Positions 9,441 through 18,172 are shown, counted from the stretch's first letter. The stretch: 64,000 bases of DNA from Gemmiger formicilis (GCF_018784445.1 NZ_WQOH01000017.1:56751-120750); one strand, 5' to 3'. Translations and numbers: made by a program. The notes: generated by a model from the letters alone, not told the origin.

Positions 9441-9546
9441 TGTAGGGGCGAGCATTGCTCGCCCGTCCACCTGGCGGGGATATACGCTTTCCGGGAAAGC
9501 AGCTCGCATGGCAAGCGGCCAGCGGGCGAGCCATGCTCGCCCCTAC
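9441..9546. repeat. Palindromic intergenic repeat, copy 4 (full length, variant core)
   Basis: About 106 bp with terminal inverted repeats TGTAGGGGC and GCCCCTACA. Inner palindromes are CGAGCATTGCTCG on the left and CGAGCCATGCTCG on the right. The ends match the other copies but the inner stem differs, as if the two arms of each hairpin change together. Confidence 0.75.
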
Positions 9547-9583
9547 AAGGCCGCATCCTAAGATTTAGAGAGGGGAATGGATT

Positions 9584-11764
9584 ATGGAAAACACGAACGT
9601 GCCTGAAGTAAAAATGCCCATTACCTATGATGACCTCAAACAGAGCCTGATTGACAGCGGGCGGCCCTACGACTTTACTATGATCGACCGCGCCTATGCG
9701 CTGGCCGAAAAAGCCCACGGCGAACAGCGCCGCCGCAGCGGCGAGCCGTACATCTGCCATCCGCTTTCTGTTGCGCAGATTTTGGTCGAACTGGGCATGG
9801 ACAGCGAGAGCATTGCCGCTGCCCTGATGCACGATGTGGCCGAGGACACCCCTGTGACCGTGGCCGAGATCAAGCAGAAATTCGGCCCCGAGGTCGCGCT
9901 GCTCGTCGATGGCGTCACCAAGCTGACCCAAATCAAATTCTCCAACGTCGAGGACCGCCAGGCCGAGAACCTGCGCAAAATGCTGCTGGCTATGAGCCAG
10001 GACGTCCGTGTTATGATCATCAAATTGTGCGATCGGCTGCACAATATGCGCACCGGCGACGCCTGGCCCGAGCAGAAGCGCCGCGACAAGGCCCTGGAAA
10101 CGATGGAGGTCTACGCGCCCATCGCCCACCGTCTGGGTATTTCCAACATCAAGGAGGAACTCGAGGACCGCAGCCTGCATTACCTGGACCCGGTGGGCTA
10201 TGAGACGATTCGCGACCTTTTAAACAAGCACGGCGACGAGTTCCTGCACCAGGTCTGCCACACCATTGCCAAGCACCTGGCCGAGAACGGTATCCAGAAG
10301 GCCACCATCCGCCACCGTGTCAAGAGCATCTACGGCATCTACCGCAAGATGTATATGCAGAATAAGGATTTCGAGGAAATCTACGATATCTACGCCGTGC
10401 GCATCATTCTGGACAACGTCCCCGAGTGCTACACGGCACTGGGCCTTATCCATGATATGTACCACCCGCTGCCCAACCGCTTCAAAGATTACATCTCTAC
10501 GCCAAAACCAAACGGCTACCAATCCCTGCACACCACGGTCATCGGCCGAGAGGCCATCCCCTTTGAGGTGCAGATCCGCACCTGGGACATGGATCGCATG
10601 GCCGAGTACGGCATCGCTGCCCACTGGAAGTACAAAGCCGGCATCACCGGCGGCAATGACAAGCTGGACGAGCGTCTGGCCTGGGTGCGCCAGCTTTTGG
10701 AAAGCCAGCGTTCCAGCGCCGATGCCGCCGACCTGCTCAGCGATATCAAGAGCGACCTGCTCCCCGAGGAAGTGTTCGCCTTCACGCCGCGCGGCGACGT
10801 CATCAACCTGCCCGCAGGCGCAACGGCTATTGACTTTGCCTATGCCATCCACTCCGCTGTCGGCAACCGGATGATCGGTGCGAAGGTCAACAACCGCATC
10901 GTGCCCATCGACCACAAGGTCCAGACCGGCGAAATTATTGAAATCATCACCGGCCCCGAAAACCGTGGCCCCAGCCGCGACTGGCTGAACATCGTCAAGA
11001 CCAGCGAGGCCAAAAACAAGATTCGCAACTGGTTCAAAAAAGAACGCAGGGAAGAGAATATTCAGGAGGGCCGCGACGCACTGGAACGCGAAATGCGCCG
11101 CAACCTCATGACCCTGACCGATGAGCAGCACGACGTCTTTATGGAGGCATTGGCCCGCCGCAACCGCTGCAACAGCGTTGAGGAAATGTACGCGGCCATC
11201 GGCTACGGCGGTCTGCAGATTTCCCGCATGCTGCCAAAACTGAAAGAAGAGTACACCAAGCTGCAGGCCACTGAGCCGAAGCCGGTCGCGGTGGAACTCA
11301 AGCGGATGCACTCCTCCGACGGCGTTATTGTAGAGGGCATCGACAACTGTCCCATCAAGTTTGCCAAGTGCTGTTCACCGCTGCCCGGGGATGAGATCAT
11401 CGGTTTTGTCACCCGCGGCTTCGGTGTCTCCATCCACAAAAAGGACTGTGCCAACGCCCGCGAGAGTATGCGCCACCCCGAGAACGCCGACCGCTGGGTT
11501 CGCGCTTATTGGGATGAGGCAGAAAAGGAAAACTACAAAGCTACGCTGGATATCATCTGTATGGATCGCCCGAACCTTGTGTCCGACGTGGCTCTGGCGC
11601 TGGGGGATATGCGGGTGCCCATCTATTCTTTGATGGCCCGCGCCGCCGAGCAGGGCCGCGCTCGCATGAGCGTGACCGTGGGCATCACCAACACGGAACA
11701 CCTGAACAGCGTCGTTGCCCGTTTGAAGAAAATCAAAGACGTCGTTAGCGTGACGAGAAACTGA
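9584..11764 (+). CDS. rel: Bifunctional (p)ppGpp synthetase/hydrolase Rel
   Basis: The single long RSH enzyme of the stringent response. Domain order: HD hydrolase (HPLSVAQIL, LMHDVAEDT, CDRLHNMRT), so hydrolysis should be active; synthetase (YDIYAVRIIL, ISTPKPNGYQSLHTTV); TGS domain (VFAFTPRGDVINLPAGATAIDFA); a zinc-finger/helical part with CPIKFAKCCSPLPGD; and a C-terminal ACT domain. Length of 726 aa is standard. Followed after ten bases by dtd, the classic Firmicutes rel-dtd arrangement, and then by a metallo-hydrolase and hemZ in one run. Confidence 0.97.
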   Translation: MENTNVPEVKMPITYDDLKQSLIDSGRPYDFTMIDRAYALAEKAHGEQRRRSGEPYICHPLSVAQILVELGMDSESIAAALMHDVAEDTPVTVAEIKQKFGPEVALLVDGVTKLTQIKFSNVEDRQAENLRKMLLAMSQDVRVMIIKLCDRLHNMRTGDAWPEQKRRDKALETMEVYAPIAHRLGISNIKEELEDRSLHYLDPVGYETIRDLLNKHGDEFLHQVCHTIAKHLAENGIQKATIRHRVKSIYGIYRKMYMQNKDFEEIYDIYAVRIILDNVPECYTALGLIHDMYHPLPNRFKDYISTPKPNGYQSLHTTVIGREAIPFEVQIRTWDMDRMAEYGIAAHWKYKAGITGGNDKLDERLAWVRQLLESQRSSADAADLLSDIKSDLLPEEVFAFTPRGDVINLPAGATAIDFAYAIHSAVGNRMIGAKVNNRIVPIDHKVQTGEIIEIITGPENRGPSRDWLNIVKTSEAKNKIRNWFKKERREENIQEGRDALEREMRRNLMTLTDEQHDVFMEALARRNRCNSVEEMYAAIGYGGLQISRMLPKLKEEYTKLQATEPKPVAVELKRMHSSDGVIVEGIDNCPIKFAKCCSPLPGDEIIGFVTRGFGVSIHKKDCANARESMRHPENADRWVRAYWDEAEKENYKATLDIICMDRPNLVSDVALALGDMRVPIYSLMARAAEQGRARMSVTVGITNTEHLNSVVARLKKIKDVVSVTRN

Positions 11765-11774
11765 GGAAACAATT

Positions 11775-12230
11775 ATGCGAGCCATCATCCAACGCGTTAC
11801 CCGTGCCAGCGTCACCGTCAACGGCGGTGAACCGCGCAAAACCGGGCCGGGCCTGGTCATCCTGCTGGGCGTGCGGGACACCGACGATAGCGCCATCGTG
11901 CCCAAGCTGGCCGAAAAATGTGCCCATCTGCGTATTTTTGAGGACGAAAACGGCAAGCTGAACCGCAGCGCTGTGGAGCTTGGCTACTCGGCCCTCGTCG
12001 TGTCCAACTTCACACTCTACGGTGATACGGCCAAGGGCAAGCGCCCCAGCTTTATCCATGCCGCCAAGGGCGAGCTGGCCGTGCCGTGCTATGAAAAATT
12101 CCTGGAGGAGATGGGCCATCAGGGCCTCAAAGACGTCCAGCACGGCGAGTTCGGTGCGGACATGAAAATTGACCTTGTCAACGACGGCCCAGTCACCATC
12201 GTCATCGACACCGACGAATGGAAGAAATAA
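11775..12230 (+). CDS. dtd: D-aminoacyl-tRNA deacylase
   Basis: A 151-aa homodimeric proofreading enzyme that removes D-amino acids (and glycine from tRNA-Ala) from charged tRNA. It starts MRAIIQRVTRASV. The active-site region reads VVSNFTLYGD, where most relatives have SQFTLYAD, and the C-terminal cross-subunit NDGPVTI motif with Gly-Pro is intact. Directly downstream of rel with a short gap and its own ribosome binding site. Confidence 0.96.
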   Translation: MRAIIQRVTRASVTVNGGEPRKTGPGLVILLGVRDTDDSAIVPKLAEKCAHLRIFEDENGKLNRSAVELGYSALVVSNFTLYGDTAKGKRPSFIHAAKGELAVPCYEKFLEEMGHQGLKDVQHGEFGADMKIDLVNDGPVTIVIDTDEWKK

Positions 12231-12256
12231 ACCCACAAACCCAAGGGGAGAATGCA

Positions 12257-12862
12257 ATGAATATCCAGCACTTCCACGGCGTTCCGCCGCTGTACACCAA
12301 CACCTTTTTGATCATCACCAATGCAAAGCACGGCATCATCATCGATGCCGCCGCCGAGCCGGAAACCTACCTGAAAGCCTTGGACGAGGCGGGTGCAACA
12401 TTAACGCATATCCTGCAGACCCACGGCCACTTTGACCATGTGGGGGCGGTGGCCTCGCTGAAAAAGGCGACCGGCTGCAAAGTCTATATGGATAAGATCG
12501 ACGCCGAGGGCAGCCAGCTTCTGCCGCTGACGCCCGACGTCATCACCGACGAATGGCCCGCCAACGGCGAACTTGTGATTGACGAATTACCGTTTAAAAT
12601 ATACCGCACGCCCGGGCATACCAAAGGCGGCGTCTGCCTGTCTTGCTATGGGCTTTTGTTCAGCGGCGACACGCTGTTTGCAGGCTCCTGCGGGCGCACG
12701 GATTTCGCGGGCGGCAGTATGCAGGAGATGCAGAAAAGCCTCTCCCTGCTGGCAGAGCTGCCGCTGCCCGATGCAACAACCGTCCTGCCCGGGCATGGGG
12801 AATCGTCCACCCTTGGGCAAGAGCGCAGCACCAATCCTTACATGAATGGGGCATGGTACTAA
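12257..12862 (+). CDS. MBL-fold metallo-hydrolase (glyoxalase II-like)
   Basis: About 201 aa. The ATG at 12257 is preceded by AAGGGGAG, so an upstream in-frame start at 12218 is rejected. It has the zinc-binding motif THGHFDHVG (HxHxDH), the later histidine in PGHTKGG, the metal-bridging aspartate in FSGDTLF and a final PGHG. Clostridia commonly carry this small hydrolase between dtd and hemZ. Its substrate is unknown; thioester or phosphodiester hydrolysis is possible. The TAA stop overlaps the ATG of hemZ by one base. Confidence 0.85.
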   Translation: MNIQHFHGVPPLYTNTFLIITNAKHGIIIDAAAEPETYLKALDEAGATLTHILQTHGHFDHVGAVASLKKATGCKVYMDKIDAEGSQLLPLTPDVITDEWPANGELVIDELPFKIYRTPGHTKGGVCLSCYGLLFSGDTLFAGSCGRTDFAGGSMQEMQKSLSLLAELPLPDATTVLPGHGESSTLGQERSTNPYMNGAWY

Positions 12863-14322
12863 TGCAGATCATTTTACGCGGCCCCGCAGCGGGCTATGAA
12901 GCCGAACACACCGCGCGGCTGTTTTTTCCCAGTGCTGAAAAAGCCGACACTTTACCGCCGGAAGGCGATTTTGTGCTGGCGCAGAGCCATCTCTGCACAG
13001 ACTCGATTTTGTTGCGTTATAACGGCAAAATGCAGTGGCGTACCCAGCTGCGCCCACAGGGGGCAGACCCGGAGTACGCGCTATGCGAATTACTGTACGG
13101 CCTGCTCTGCCAGGCCACCGGTACCACGCCGCCCTGGGGCATGATGACCGGTGTGCGCCCGGTGCGCATCATCCACGATATGCGCGCCAGCGGCGCGACC
13201 GAAGAAGAAGTGCGCGCGCGGTTCCTTGACCATTTTGCCTGCACACCGGAAAAATTTGCACTGGCCCTCGGCATTGCCGACCTGCAAAAGCCGGTGCTGG
13301 ATGCTGCTGACCCAATGGATTGCAGCGTCTACGCAGGCATTCCGTTCTGCCCGACGCGGTGCAGCTATTGCAGCTTTGTGTCGCGCACGGTGGGGGATAA
13401 GGCTACCCGCGCCCTCGTGCAGCCCTATGTGGACAAACTGTGCGAGGAGCTGACCGCCATCCGTGAGACCGCTGACCGCTGCGGGCTGCATATCCGCACC
13501 TTCTACATCGGCGGCGGCACGCCGACGAGCCTGTCCGCACCGCAGCTCGAACAGCTCATGTCCCACATCGCCAAAACCTTTGATTTAGCGAAACTCGATG
13601 AGTACACCGTCGAGGCCGGCCGCCCCGACTGCACCGACGCCGAAAAGCTGCGCATCATCAAACAGTACGGCGCCACGCGCATTTCCATCAACCCGCAGAC
13701 CTTCTCGGATGAGGTTTTGCGTAACATCGGCCGCCGCCACACCGCGCAGGATATTGTGGACTGTTTCGCCGCTGCCCGGGCAGCAGGGCACACGAACATC
13801 AATATGGATTTAATTGCGGGCCTGCCGGGGGACACGGTGGAAGGCTTTGAAGCAAGCCTGCGCAAAGCCATCGCCCTGGATCCCGAAAACATCACGGTCC
13901 ACACGCTGACCCTCAAACGTGCGTCCAACATCGTGGTGGAGCACCGCGCCGCCGACTATGCCGATGTGGCTGCTATGCTGGACAAATGCAGCCTGCTGGC
14001 CGATGCGGGCTACCGCCCGTACTATATGTACCGCCAGAAGGGCACGCTGCAAAATCTGGAAAATATCGGCTGGGCCAAGCCCGGTTTTGAGTGCCTTTAC
14101 AATATTTATATTATGGAGGAAGTCCACACCATCCTCTCCGCCGGTGCGGGCGGTTCGACCAAGCTGGTCATCCCGGGGCAGCGGCGTGGCAAGATCGAAC
14201 GCATCTTCAACTTCAAATATCCCACCGAATACATCGACCGCTTTGCGGAACTGCTCGACCGCAAAAAGGCTGTGGAGGATTTCTATGCACGTTACACATC
14301 GCAAACGCTTTGTCAGCCGTGA
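12862..14322 (+). CDS. hemZ: HemZ-type coproporphyrinogen dehydrogenase-like radical SAM protein
   Basis: About 486 aa, start chosen at the ATG overlapping the previous stop (TAATG). An N-terminal domain of about 150 residues precedes the radical SAM domain, whose cluster cysteines are 163, 167 and 170 in CPTRCSYCSF. FYIGGGTPTSL and the HemN-like C-terminal part follow. HemZ proteins are annotated as oxygen-independent coproporphyrinogen oxidases, but the true reaction in Clostridia is not settled. A second HemN relative (HemW) is at 46286-47365. The 3' end overlaps the kinase gene by 38 bases. Confidence 0.85.
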   Translation: MQIILRGPAAGYEAEHTARLFFPSAEKADTLPPEGDFVLAQSHLCTDSILLRYNGKMQWRTQLRPQGADPEYALCELLYGLLCQATGTTPPWGMMTGVRPVRIIHDMRASGATEEEVRARFLDHFACTPEKFALALGIADLQKPVLDAADPMDCSVYAGIPFCPTRCSYCSFVSRTVGDKATRALVQPYVDKLCEELTAIRETADRCGLHIRTFYIGGGTPTSLSAPQLEQLMSHIAKTFDLAKLDEYTVEAGRPDCTDAEKLRIIKQYGATRISINPQTFSDEVLRNIGRRHTAQDIVDCFAAARAAGHTNINMDLIAGLPGDTVEGFEASLRKAIALDPENITVHTLTLKRASNIVVEHRAADYADVAAMLDKCSLLADAGYRPYYMYRQKGTLQNLENIGWAKPGFECLYNIYIMEEVHTILSAGAGGSTKLVIPGQRRGKIERIFNFKYPTEYIDRFAELLDRKKAVEDFYARYTSQTLCQP

Positions 14323-15211
14323 CCTTGTTGCGCTGGCGGCCCGCCATCCGCAGGAGCTGACTGCTTTGAGCGAACAGCACTACCATGACCAGATCGAGGC
14401 AATCGCCGGGGAAGTCCTGGCCGCAGGACAGCGTATCGTCATGCTGACCGGGCCGTCCGCCGCGGGCAAAACGACTTCCGCCCACAAAATTGCCGACGCC
14501 ATTGCAGCCCGGGGCCACCACAGCCAGGTCGTCAGCCTTGATGACTTCTACATCGGCGAGGGGCGTTACCCCAAGAACCCCGACGGCAGCGACGACTATG
14601 AAAGCTTGCAGGCGCTGGATTTAGAAAAGCTCCACACCTGCCTGAAAGACCTGTACAAGACCGGCGTATGTGACGCACCTGTGTTCGATTTTACTGTGCA
14701 GCAGCCCACCGGCACCCGGCGCATCGACGCGCGGGACGGCGTGGTCATCATCGAGGGCCTGCATGCCTTGAACCCCGTGCTGACCGAGCAGCTGCCCGAT
14801 GACGCAGCACTCTGCCTGTACGCGGGTCTGCGGGAAGAATACGCCGACGAGCGCGACGCCCGCTGCCTGGCCACCCGGGATATCCGGCTGGCCCGCCGCC
14901 TGGTGCGGGACTTCCTTTTCCGCGGCCACGGCGCAGCGTTCACGCTGGGGCTGTGGGGCCATGTCTGTGCAGGCGAGGATCGCTACATCAAGCCCTACAA
15001 GCCCCGCGCGAATCTTTTACTGGACACGACCCACACCTACGAGGTCTGCCTGTGGCGCACTGTGCTGGACACGATGCCCGCCGACCCGGCGCTGACCGCC
15101 ATCCAGGCCCGCCAACTGGCCTCCCTGCGGGAAAAATTCGCTGCATTCCCGGCGCTTTCCACCGCGCTTGTGCCGCAAAACAGTATGCTGCGGGAGTTTA
15201 TTGGCGAATAA
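14285..15211 (+). CDS. Nucleoside (uridine) kinase family protein
   Basis: About 308 aa. The ATG at 14285 follows GGAGG with a six-base spacer inside the end of hemZ. A P-loop GPSAAGKTT lies near residue 60, followed by VVSLDDFY and VVIIEGLHALNP, all typical of the uridine kinase/phosphoribulokinase fold. Firmicutes relatives with an extended N-terminus are annotated as nucleoside kinase. Overlap with hemZ implies translational coupling. The exact substrate cannot be read from sequence. Confidence 0.8.
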   Translation: MHVTHRKRFVSRDLVALAARHPQELTALSEQHYHDQIEAIAGEVLAAGQRIVMLTGPSAAGKTTSAHKIADAIAARGHHSQVVSLDDFYIGEGRYPKNPDGSDDYESLQALDLEKLHTCLKDLYKTGVCDAPVFDFTVQQPTGTRRIDARDGVVIIEGLHALNPVLTEQLPDDAALCLYAGLREEYADERDARCLATRDIRLARRLVRDFLFRGHGAAFTLGLWGHVCAGEDRYIKPYKPRANLLLDTTHTYEVCLWRTVLDTMPADPALTAIQARQLASLREKFAAFPALSTALVPQNSMLREFIGE

Positions 15212-15246
15212 TGCCATACAATTCACGGAAAATATACATTTGCGCG

Positions 15247-15275
15247 TTGCAAACCGCGCCGCAATAGGCTATAAT
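15247..15275 (+). promoter_or_regulatory. Sigma-A-type promoter for the zinc-ribbon gene
   Basis: TTGCAA (15247-15252), a 17-base spacer and TATAAT (15270-15275). It lies about 60 bases before the ATG at 15335, inside the intergenic gap. Confidence 0.7.
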
Positions 15276-15334
15276 AGACACAAATCCCGCAGTGGAGCAG
15301 CTGCGGTACAGACTAGAGAAAGAGGTGTACCTTT

Positions 15335-15820
15335 ATGTTTGAACTGGATATTGAAATGCTGAAAGAGCAGGGCCTGCAGCTGGTGGATTCTGCCAAAAAG
15401 ACCGCACAGGACCTGGCCGACAAGGGCAAGAACAAACTGGACCTGCTGAACCAGCAGGCACGCCTGTCCAAGGCACAGCGCCAGTTGGGTGCCCTGGTGT
15501 ACAGCCTGCACAAGGCCGGTGAGGAAAACCCCGCCTTGGTCGAGAAGTATATCAACGCCGTGGCCGAGGTCGAGAAGGCTATTGAGGAGATCAAGGCCAA
15601 CATGACCGATGACGAGCGCGCCGAGGTCGAGGCTCAGGAAACTGCCGAGACCGAGGAAGCCCCCGCTGAGGAACCCGCTGCCGAAAAAACCGTCGAGAGC
15701 GAGGAAACTATTGAGGAAGAGCCTGTCCACCTGCGCGGTGAGACAAAGATCTGCCCGGTCTGCAAGGCCGAAGTTGACGGCGATGCGATGTTCTGCAACC
15801 ACTGCGGCGCTCAGCTGTAA
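15335..15820 (+). CDS. Zinc-ribbon protein with coiled-coil N-terminus
   Basis: A 161-aa acidic protein. Residues 1-90 are predicted to be long amphipathic helices rich in Leu, Lys and Glu. Residues 95-138 are a Glu/Ala/Pro-rich linker. The C-terminus is a four-cysteine zinc ribbon, CPVCKAEVDGDAMFCNHCG. It has its own promoter and stands alone. No function is known; a scaffold or nucleic-acid-binding role would be a guess. Confidence 0.75.
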   Translation: MFELDIEMLKEQGLQLVDSAKKTAQDLADKGKNKLDLLNQQARLSKAQRQLGALVYSLHKAGEENPALVEKYINAVAEVEKAIEEIKANMTDDERAEVEAQETAETEEAPAEEPAAEKTVESEETIEEEPVHLRGETKICPVCKAEVDGDAMFCNHCGAQL

Positions 15821-15874
15821 GCCAAGAAAAACAACGAGGCAGCGTGGCTTTCGTGCGGGCCGCGCTGCCAACAC

Positions 15875-15902
15875 TTGACAAATTCCGCGAACTGTGTAAA
15901 AT
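15875..15902 (+). promoter_or_regulatory. Promoter for mazG
   Basis: A perfect -35 TTGACA (15875-15880), a 16-base spacer and TAAAAT (15897-15902). It lies about 40 bases before the ATG at 15941. Confidence 0.7.
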
Positions 15903-15940
15903 GGAGCGTATTGCACACGCCGCCAAAGCCGGAGAGGTCT

Positions 15941-16624
15941 ATGAACGCATACCCTGAAAAACAGCAGTATACCGCCGACGACCTCGCCGCCATCATCGCC
16001 ATCCTGCGCGACCCCGAAAACGGCTGCCCCTGGGACAAAGTGCAGACCCACACGTCCATCCGCATGAATTTTCTGGAGGAAGCCTACGAGGCCGTGGACG
16101 CCATCGACCTGGACGACCCAGAGTTGATGTGTGAGGAACTGGGCGATGTGCTGATGCAGGTGGCTTTTCATGCGCAGATCGAGCGTGAGGCCGGGCACTT
16201 TACCTTTGCCGAGGTCTGCGACGGCGTCTGCCGCAAGCTCATTGAGCGCCACCCGCATATTTTTGGCGGCGACGAGAGCATAAAAGACTGGGATTCGCTC
16301 AAGAATAAGGAAAAGGGCCGTCTGACACTGACCGACGAACTGGAAAGCGTACCCAAGGTACTGCCTGCCCTGATGCGTGCAGCCAAGCTGCAAAAGCGCG
16401 CCGCCCGCTATGGTGTGGAGACGCCCGCCGATGCCGCCGCAATCGCCAAGGCTGCCGGAACGGTGGAAACGGCGCGGGATAAGGCCGCCGCCGAACAGGC
16501 GATGGGTGAACTTCTGTTTGCCGCCGCTGCTCTGGCACGCCAAGCGGGGCTGGACCCTGAGCAGGCTTTGCAAAAGTGCAACGCTGCTTTTACCGCAGAA
16601 AACACTCAAACCCAAGAGAGCTAA
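15941..16624 (+). CDS. mazG: MazG nucleoside triphosphate pyrophosphohydrolase
   Basis: About 227 aa, start set at the ATG after GGAGAGG. It hydrolyses NTPs/dNTPs to monophosphates and pyrophosphate. Family motifs include CPWDKVQTH, the metal-binding LEEAYEAVDAI with EELGDVLMQV, and HPHIFGG. In Bacillus the equivalent position is held by YabN, a MazG domain fused to a methylase; here the methylase part is absent. It heads the hup-rqcP-yabP-yabQ-divIC-yabR neighbourhood. Confidence 0.93.
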   Translation: MNAYPEKQQYTADDLAAIIAILRDPENGCPWDKVQTHTSIRMNFLEEAYEAVDAIDLDDPELMCEELGDVLMQVAFHAQIEREAGHFTFAEVCDGVCRKLIERHPHIFGGDESIKDWDSLKNKEKGRLTLTDELESVPKVLPALMRAAKLQKRAARYGVETPADAAAIAKAAGTVETARDKAAAEQAMGELLFAAAALARQAGLDPEQALQKCNAAFTAENTQTQES

Positions 16625-16695
16625 GAAGTGAGCCGAGCGGACGGAAATTTCCGCAGCCGCTTTTTGCTGATATAATACTTTGGAGGTAGAATACC

Positions 16696-16968
16696 ATGAC
16701 GAAAGTTGAACTGATCGCCGCTGTTGCGAACGAAGCTAACCTGACCAAGAAGGACGCCGAGGCTGCTGTCAACAGCACCCTGAACGCCATCACCAACGCC
16801 CTGAAGGAGGGCGACAAGGTCACGCTGGTCGGCTTCGGCACCTTTGAGGTCCGCGAGCGCCCCGCACGCAAGGGCCGCAACCCCCAGACCGGCGAGGAAA
16901 TCACCATCGAGGCTTCCAAGCTGCCCGCTTTCAAGGCCGGCAAGGCTCTGAAGGACTCCGTCCAGTAA
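16696..16968 (+). CDS. hup: HU family DNA-binding protein
   Basis: A 90-aa nucleoid protein. It starts [11 protein letters not shown] and contains the conserved [24 protein letters not shown]-wrapping arm, ending [17 protein letters not shown] site precedes the ATG. A TATAAT with an upstream TG (extended -10) lies at 16671-16676, so close that transcription from it would start about at the ribosome binding site; the real promoter may be further up. A hairpin terminator follows. Confidence 0.97.
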   Translation: MTKVELIAAVANEANLTKKDAEAAVNSTLNAITNALKEGDKVTLVGFGTFEVRERPARKGRNPQTGEEITIEASKLPAFKAGKALKDSVQ

Positions 16969-16984
16969 TCGTAAATTGACTGGC

Positions 16985-17020
16985 CCGCCCCACCGCGTCT
17001 TTGCGGCGGGGCGGTTTTGT
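16985..17020 (+). terminator. Rho-independent terminator after hup
   Basis: Stem CCGCCCCACCGC (16985-16996) pairs with GCGGCGGGGCGG (17003-17014) with one mismatch and a six-base loop, followed by TTTTGT. It probably separates abundant hup mRNA from rqcP, with partial read-through. Confidence 0.75.
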
Positions 17021-17047
17021 ATCAAACCGAAAGGAAACATACCTACC

Positions 17048-17293
17048 ATGCGTCTGGATAAATACCTGAAAGTAAGCCGCGTCATCAAGCGCCGCACCCT
17101 CGCCAACGAGGTCGCCGACGCGGGCCGCGTGCTCGTCAACGGCAAACCCGCCAAGGCCAGCTATACCGTCAAGGTCGGTGATATCATTGAAGTGACCTTC
17201 GGCAACCGCCCGGTGAAAATCCGCGTTCTCTCCGACGTGGAGCAGAAGGGCAAGGACGTCGCCCGGGAAATGTTTGAGGTCATCGAAGGGTGA
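17048..17293 (+). CDS. rqcP: RqcP (YabO), S4-domain ribosome quality-control factor
   Basis: An 81-aa protein consisting of an S4 RNA-binding fold: MRLDKYLKVSRVIKRRTLANEV and KPAKASYTVKVGDI. In Bacillus RqcP works with RqcH to add alanine tails to nascent chains on stalled 50S subunits. The ATG at 17048 with AAGGA upstream matches the family start; an upstream in-frame start at 16976 would run through the terminator. The gene order rqcP-yabP-yabQ-divIC is the Bacillus order. Confidence 0.92.
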   Translation: MRLDKYLKVSRVIKRRTLANEVADAGRVLVNGKPAKASYTVKVGDIIEVTFGNRPVKIRVLSDVEQKGKDVAREMFEVIEG

Positions 17294-17378
17294 GTGGGCT
17301 TTGCCGCCTTGCCGTTGGTTCTACTTTCCCCTGTACCTGCATATAGTACCACTGTAACCAAAAAGGGGAGGAGCCATC

Positions 17379-17693
17379 ATGCCGGAAACAAAACTGGAAC
17401 CTCGCACACCCCGCGCGGAGCCTGCGCCGCAGCAGCCAAAAAGCCACGGCCTGGCGCTGAAAGACCGCCGCCACCTGGCTGTGACCGGCGTCAGCCGAGT
17501 CATCAGCTGCGACGAAAACACCGCCGTTCTGGAAACGCCGCTGGGTAACCTGACCATCGGCGGGCAGGAGCTGCAAATTGGTGAATTGTCCACCCAGAGC
17601 GGCCAGGTGCAGCTTTCCGGCAAAATCGAATACCTGCAATACGCCGAGAACCAGCAATCGGGCGGCGGCCTGCTGGCCCGGCTGTTCCGCTGA
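17379..17693 (+). CDS. yabP: Sporulation protein YabP
   Basis: 104 aa. After a disordered Pro-rich first 25 residues it shows the YabP/YqfC core (RRHLAVTGVSRVISCDE, TPLGNLTIGGQEL, LSGKIEYLQYAE). In Bacillus it is made under SigE in the mother cell and needed for spore coat/cortex assembly. The stop overlaps the yabQ start (TGATG). Its presence indicates a spore-forming lineage, or a relic of one. Confidence 0.88.
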   Translation: MPETKLEPRTPRAEPAPQQPKSHGLALKDRRHLAVTGVSRVISCDENTAVLETPLGNLTIGGQELQIGELSTQSGQVQLSGKIEYLQYAENQQSGGGLLARLFR

Positions 17694-18172
17694 TGGCCCC
17701 CGCGCCTGCCCCCTGGGCCGTGCTGGGGGATGCCCTGTGGTGCCTGGGGCTGGGGTGCCTGCTGGCCGCAGCGCGGGATGCTCTGCGCCTGGCGCTGGGG
17801 GAAGGAAAACTCCGCTGCTTTTTGCGGGATGCCGCCTTTTTCGCCGCAGCGGCGGTGCTCATCTGTGGCTTTGCGGCCGGGACCAGCGCAGGCGGATTGG
17901 CCCGCTGGTACATGAGCGCCGCAGTGCTGCTGGGGGCGCTGTGCTGGCACTGGGCCGTGCAGCCCGCCGTACACCGGGTGGCGTCAATGCTGGCGGTGCT
18001 GCTGCTCGGCCCGCTGCACGCAGCCCACAAAATGCTGCTGCAGCCGCTGCAGGATCGCGCCGCACAGGCCCGCACGGTGCGCAAAAGCCGCAAAACTGCA
18101 AAAAAATCCCGGAAAACCCAAAATTCCGCCGAAAAACAGTTGCAAAAGCCGTCGATAATATTATATAATTAG
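17693..18172 (+). CDS. yabQ: Spore cortex biosynthesis protein YabQ
   Basis: 159 aa with four to five hydrophobic segments between residues 7 and 115 and a very basic Lys/Ser/Arg-rich C-terminal tail. Membrane topology, size and position between yabP and divIC identify YabQ, required for cortex formation in Bacillus. The ATG overlaps the yabP stop. The end of the gene contains the promoter for divIC. Confidence 0.82.
   Translation: MAPAPAPWAVLGDALWCLGLGCLLAAARDALRLALGEGKLRCFLRDAAFFAAAAVLICGFAAGTSAGGLARWYMSAAVLLGALCWHWAVQPAVHRVASMLAVLLLGPLHAAHKMLLQPLQDRAAQARTVRKSRKTAKKSRKTQNSAEKQLQKPSIILYN
18140..18169 (+). promoter_or_regulatory. Promoter for divIC-yabR inside the 3' end of yabQ
   Basis: TTGCAA (18140-18145), an 18-base spacer and TATAAT (18164-18169). 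It would give vegetative expression of the division genes independent of the sporulation genes upstream. Confidence 0.6.

Noticed and set aside
12643..12861. N-terminal extension of HemZ by 73 codons
   Set aside because: It lies entirely inside the metallo-hydrolase gene; the coupled start at 12862 matches the family length.
12862..14322. HemZ and HemW as two copies of the same enzyme
   Set aside because: They differ in length, N-terminal domain and cysteine context; only the radical SAM core is shared.
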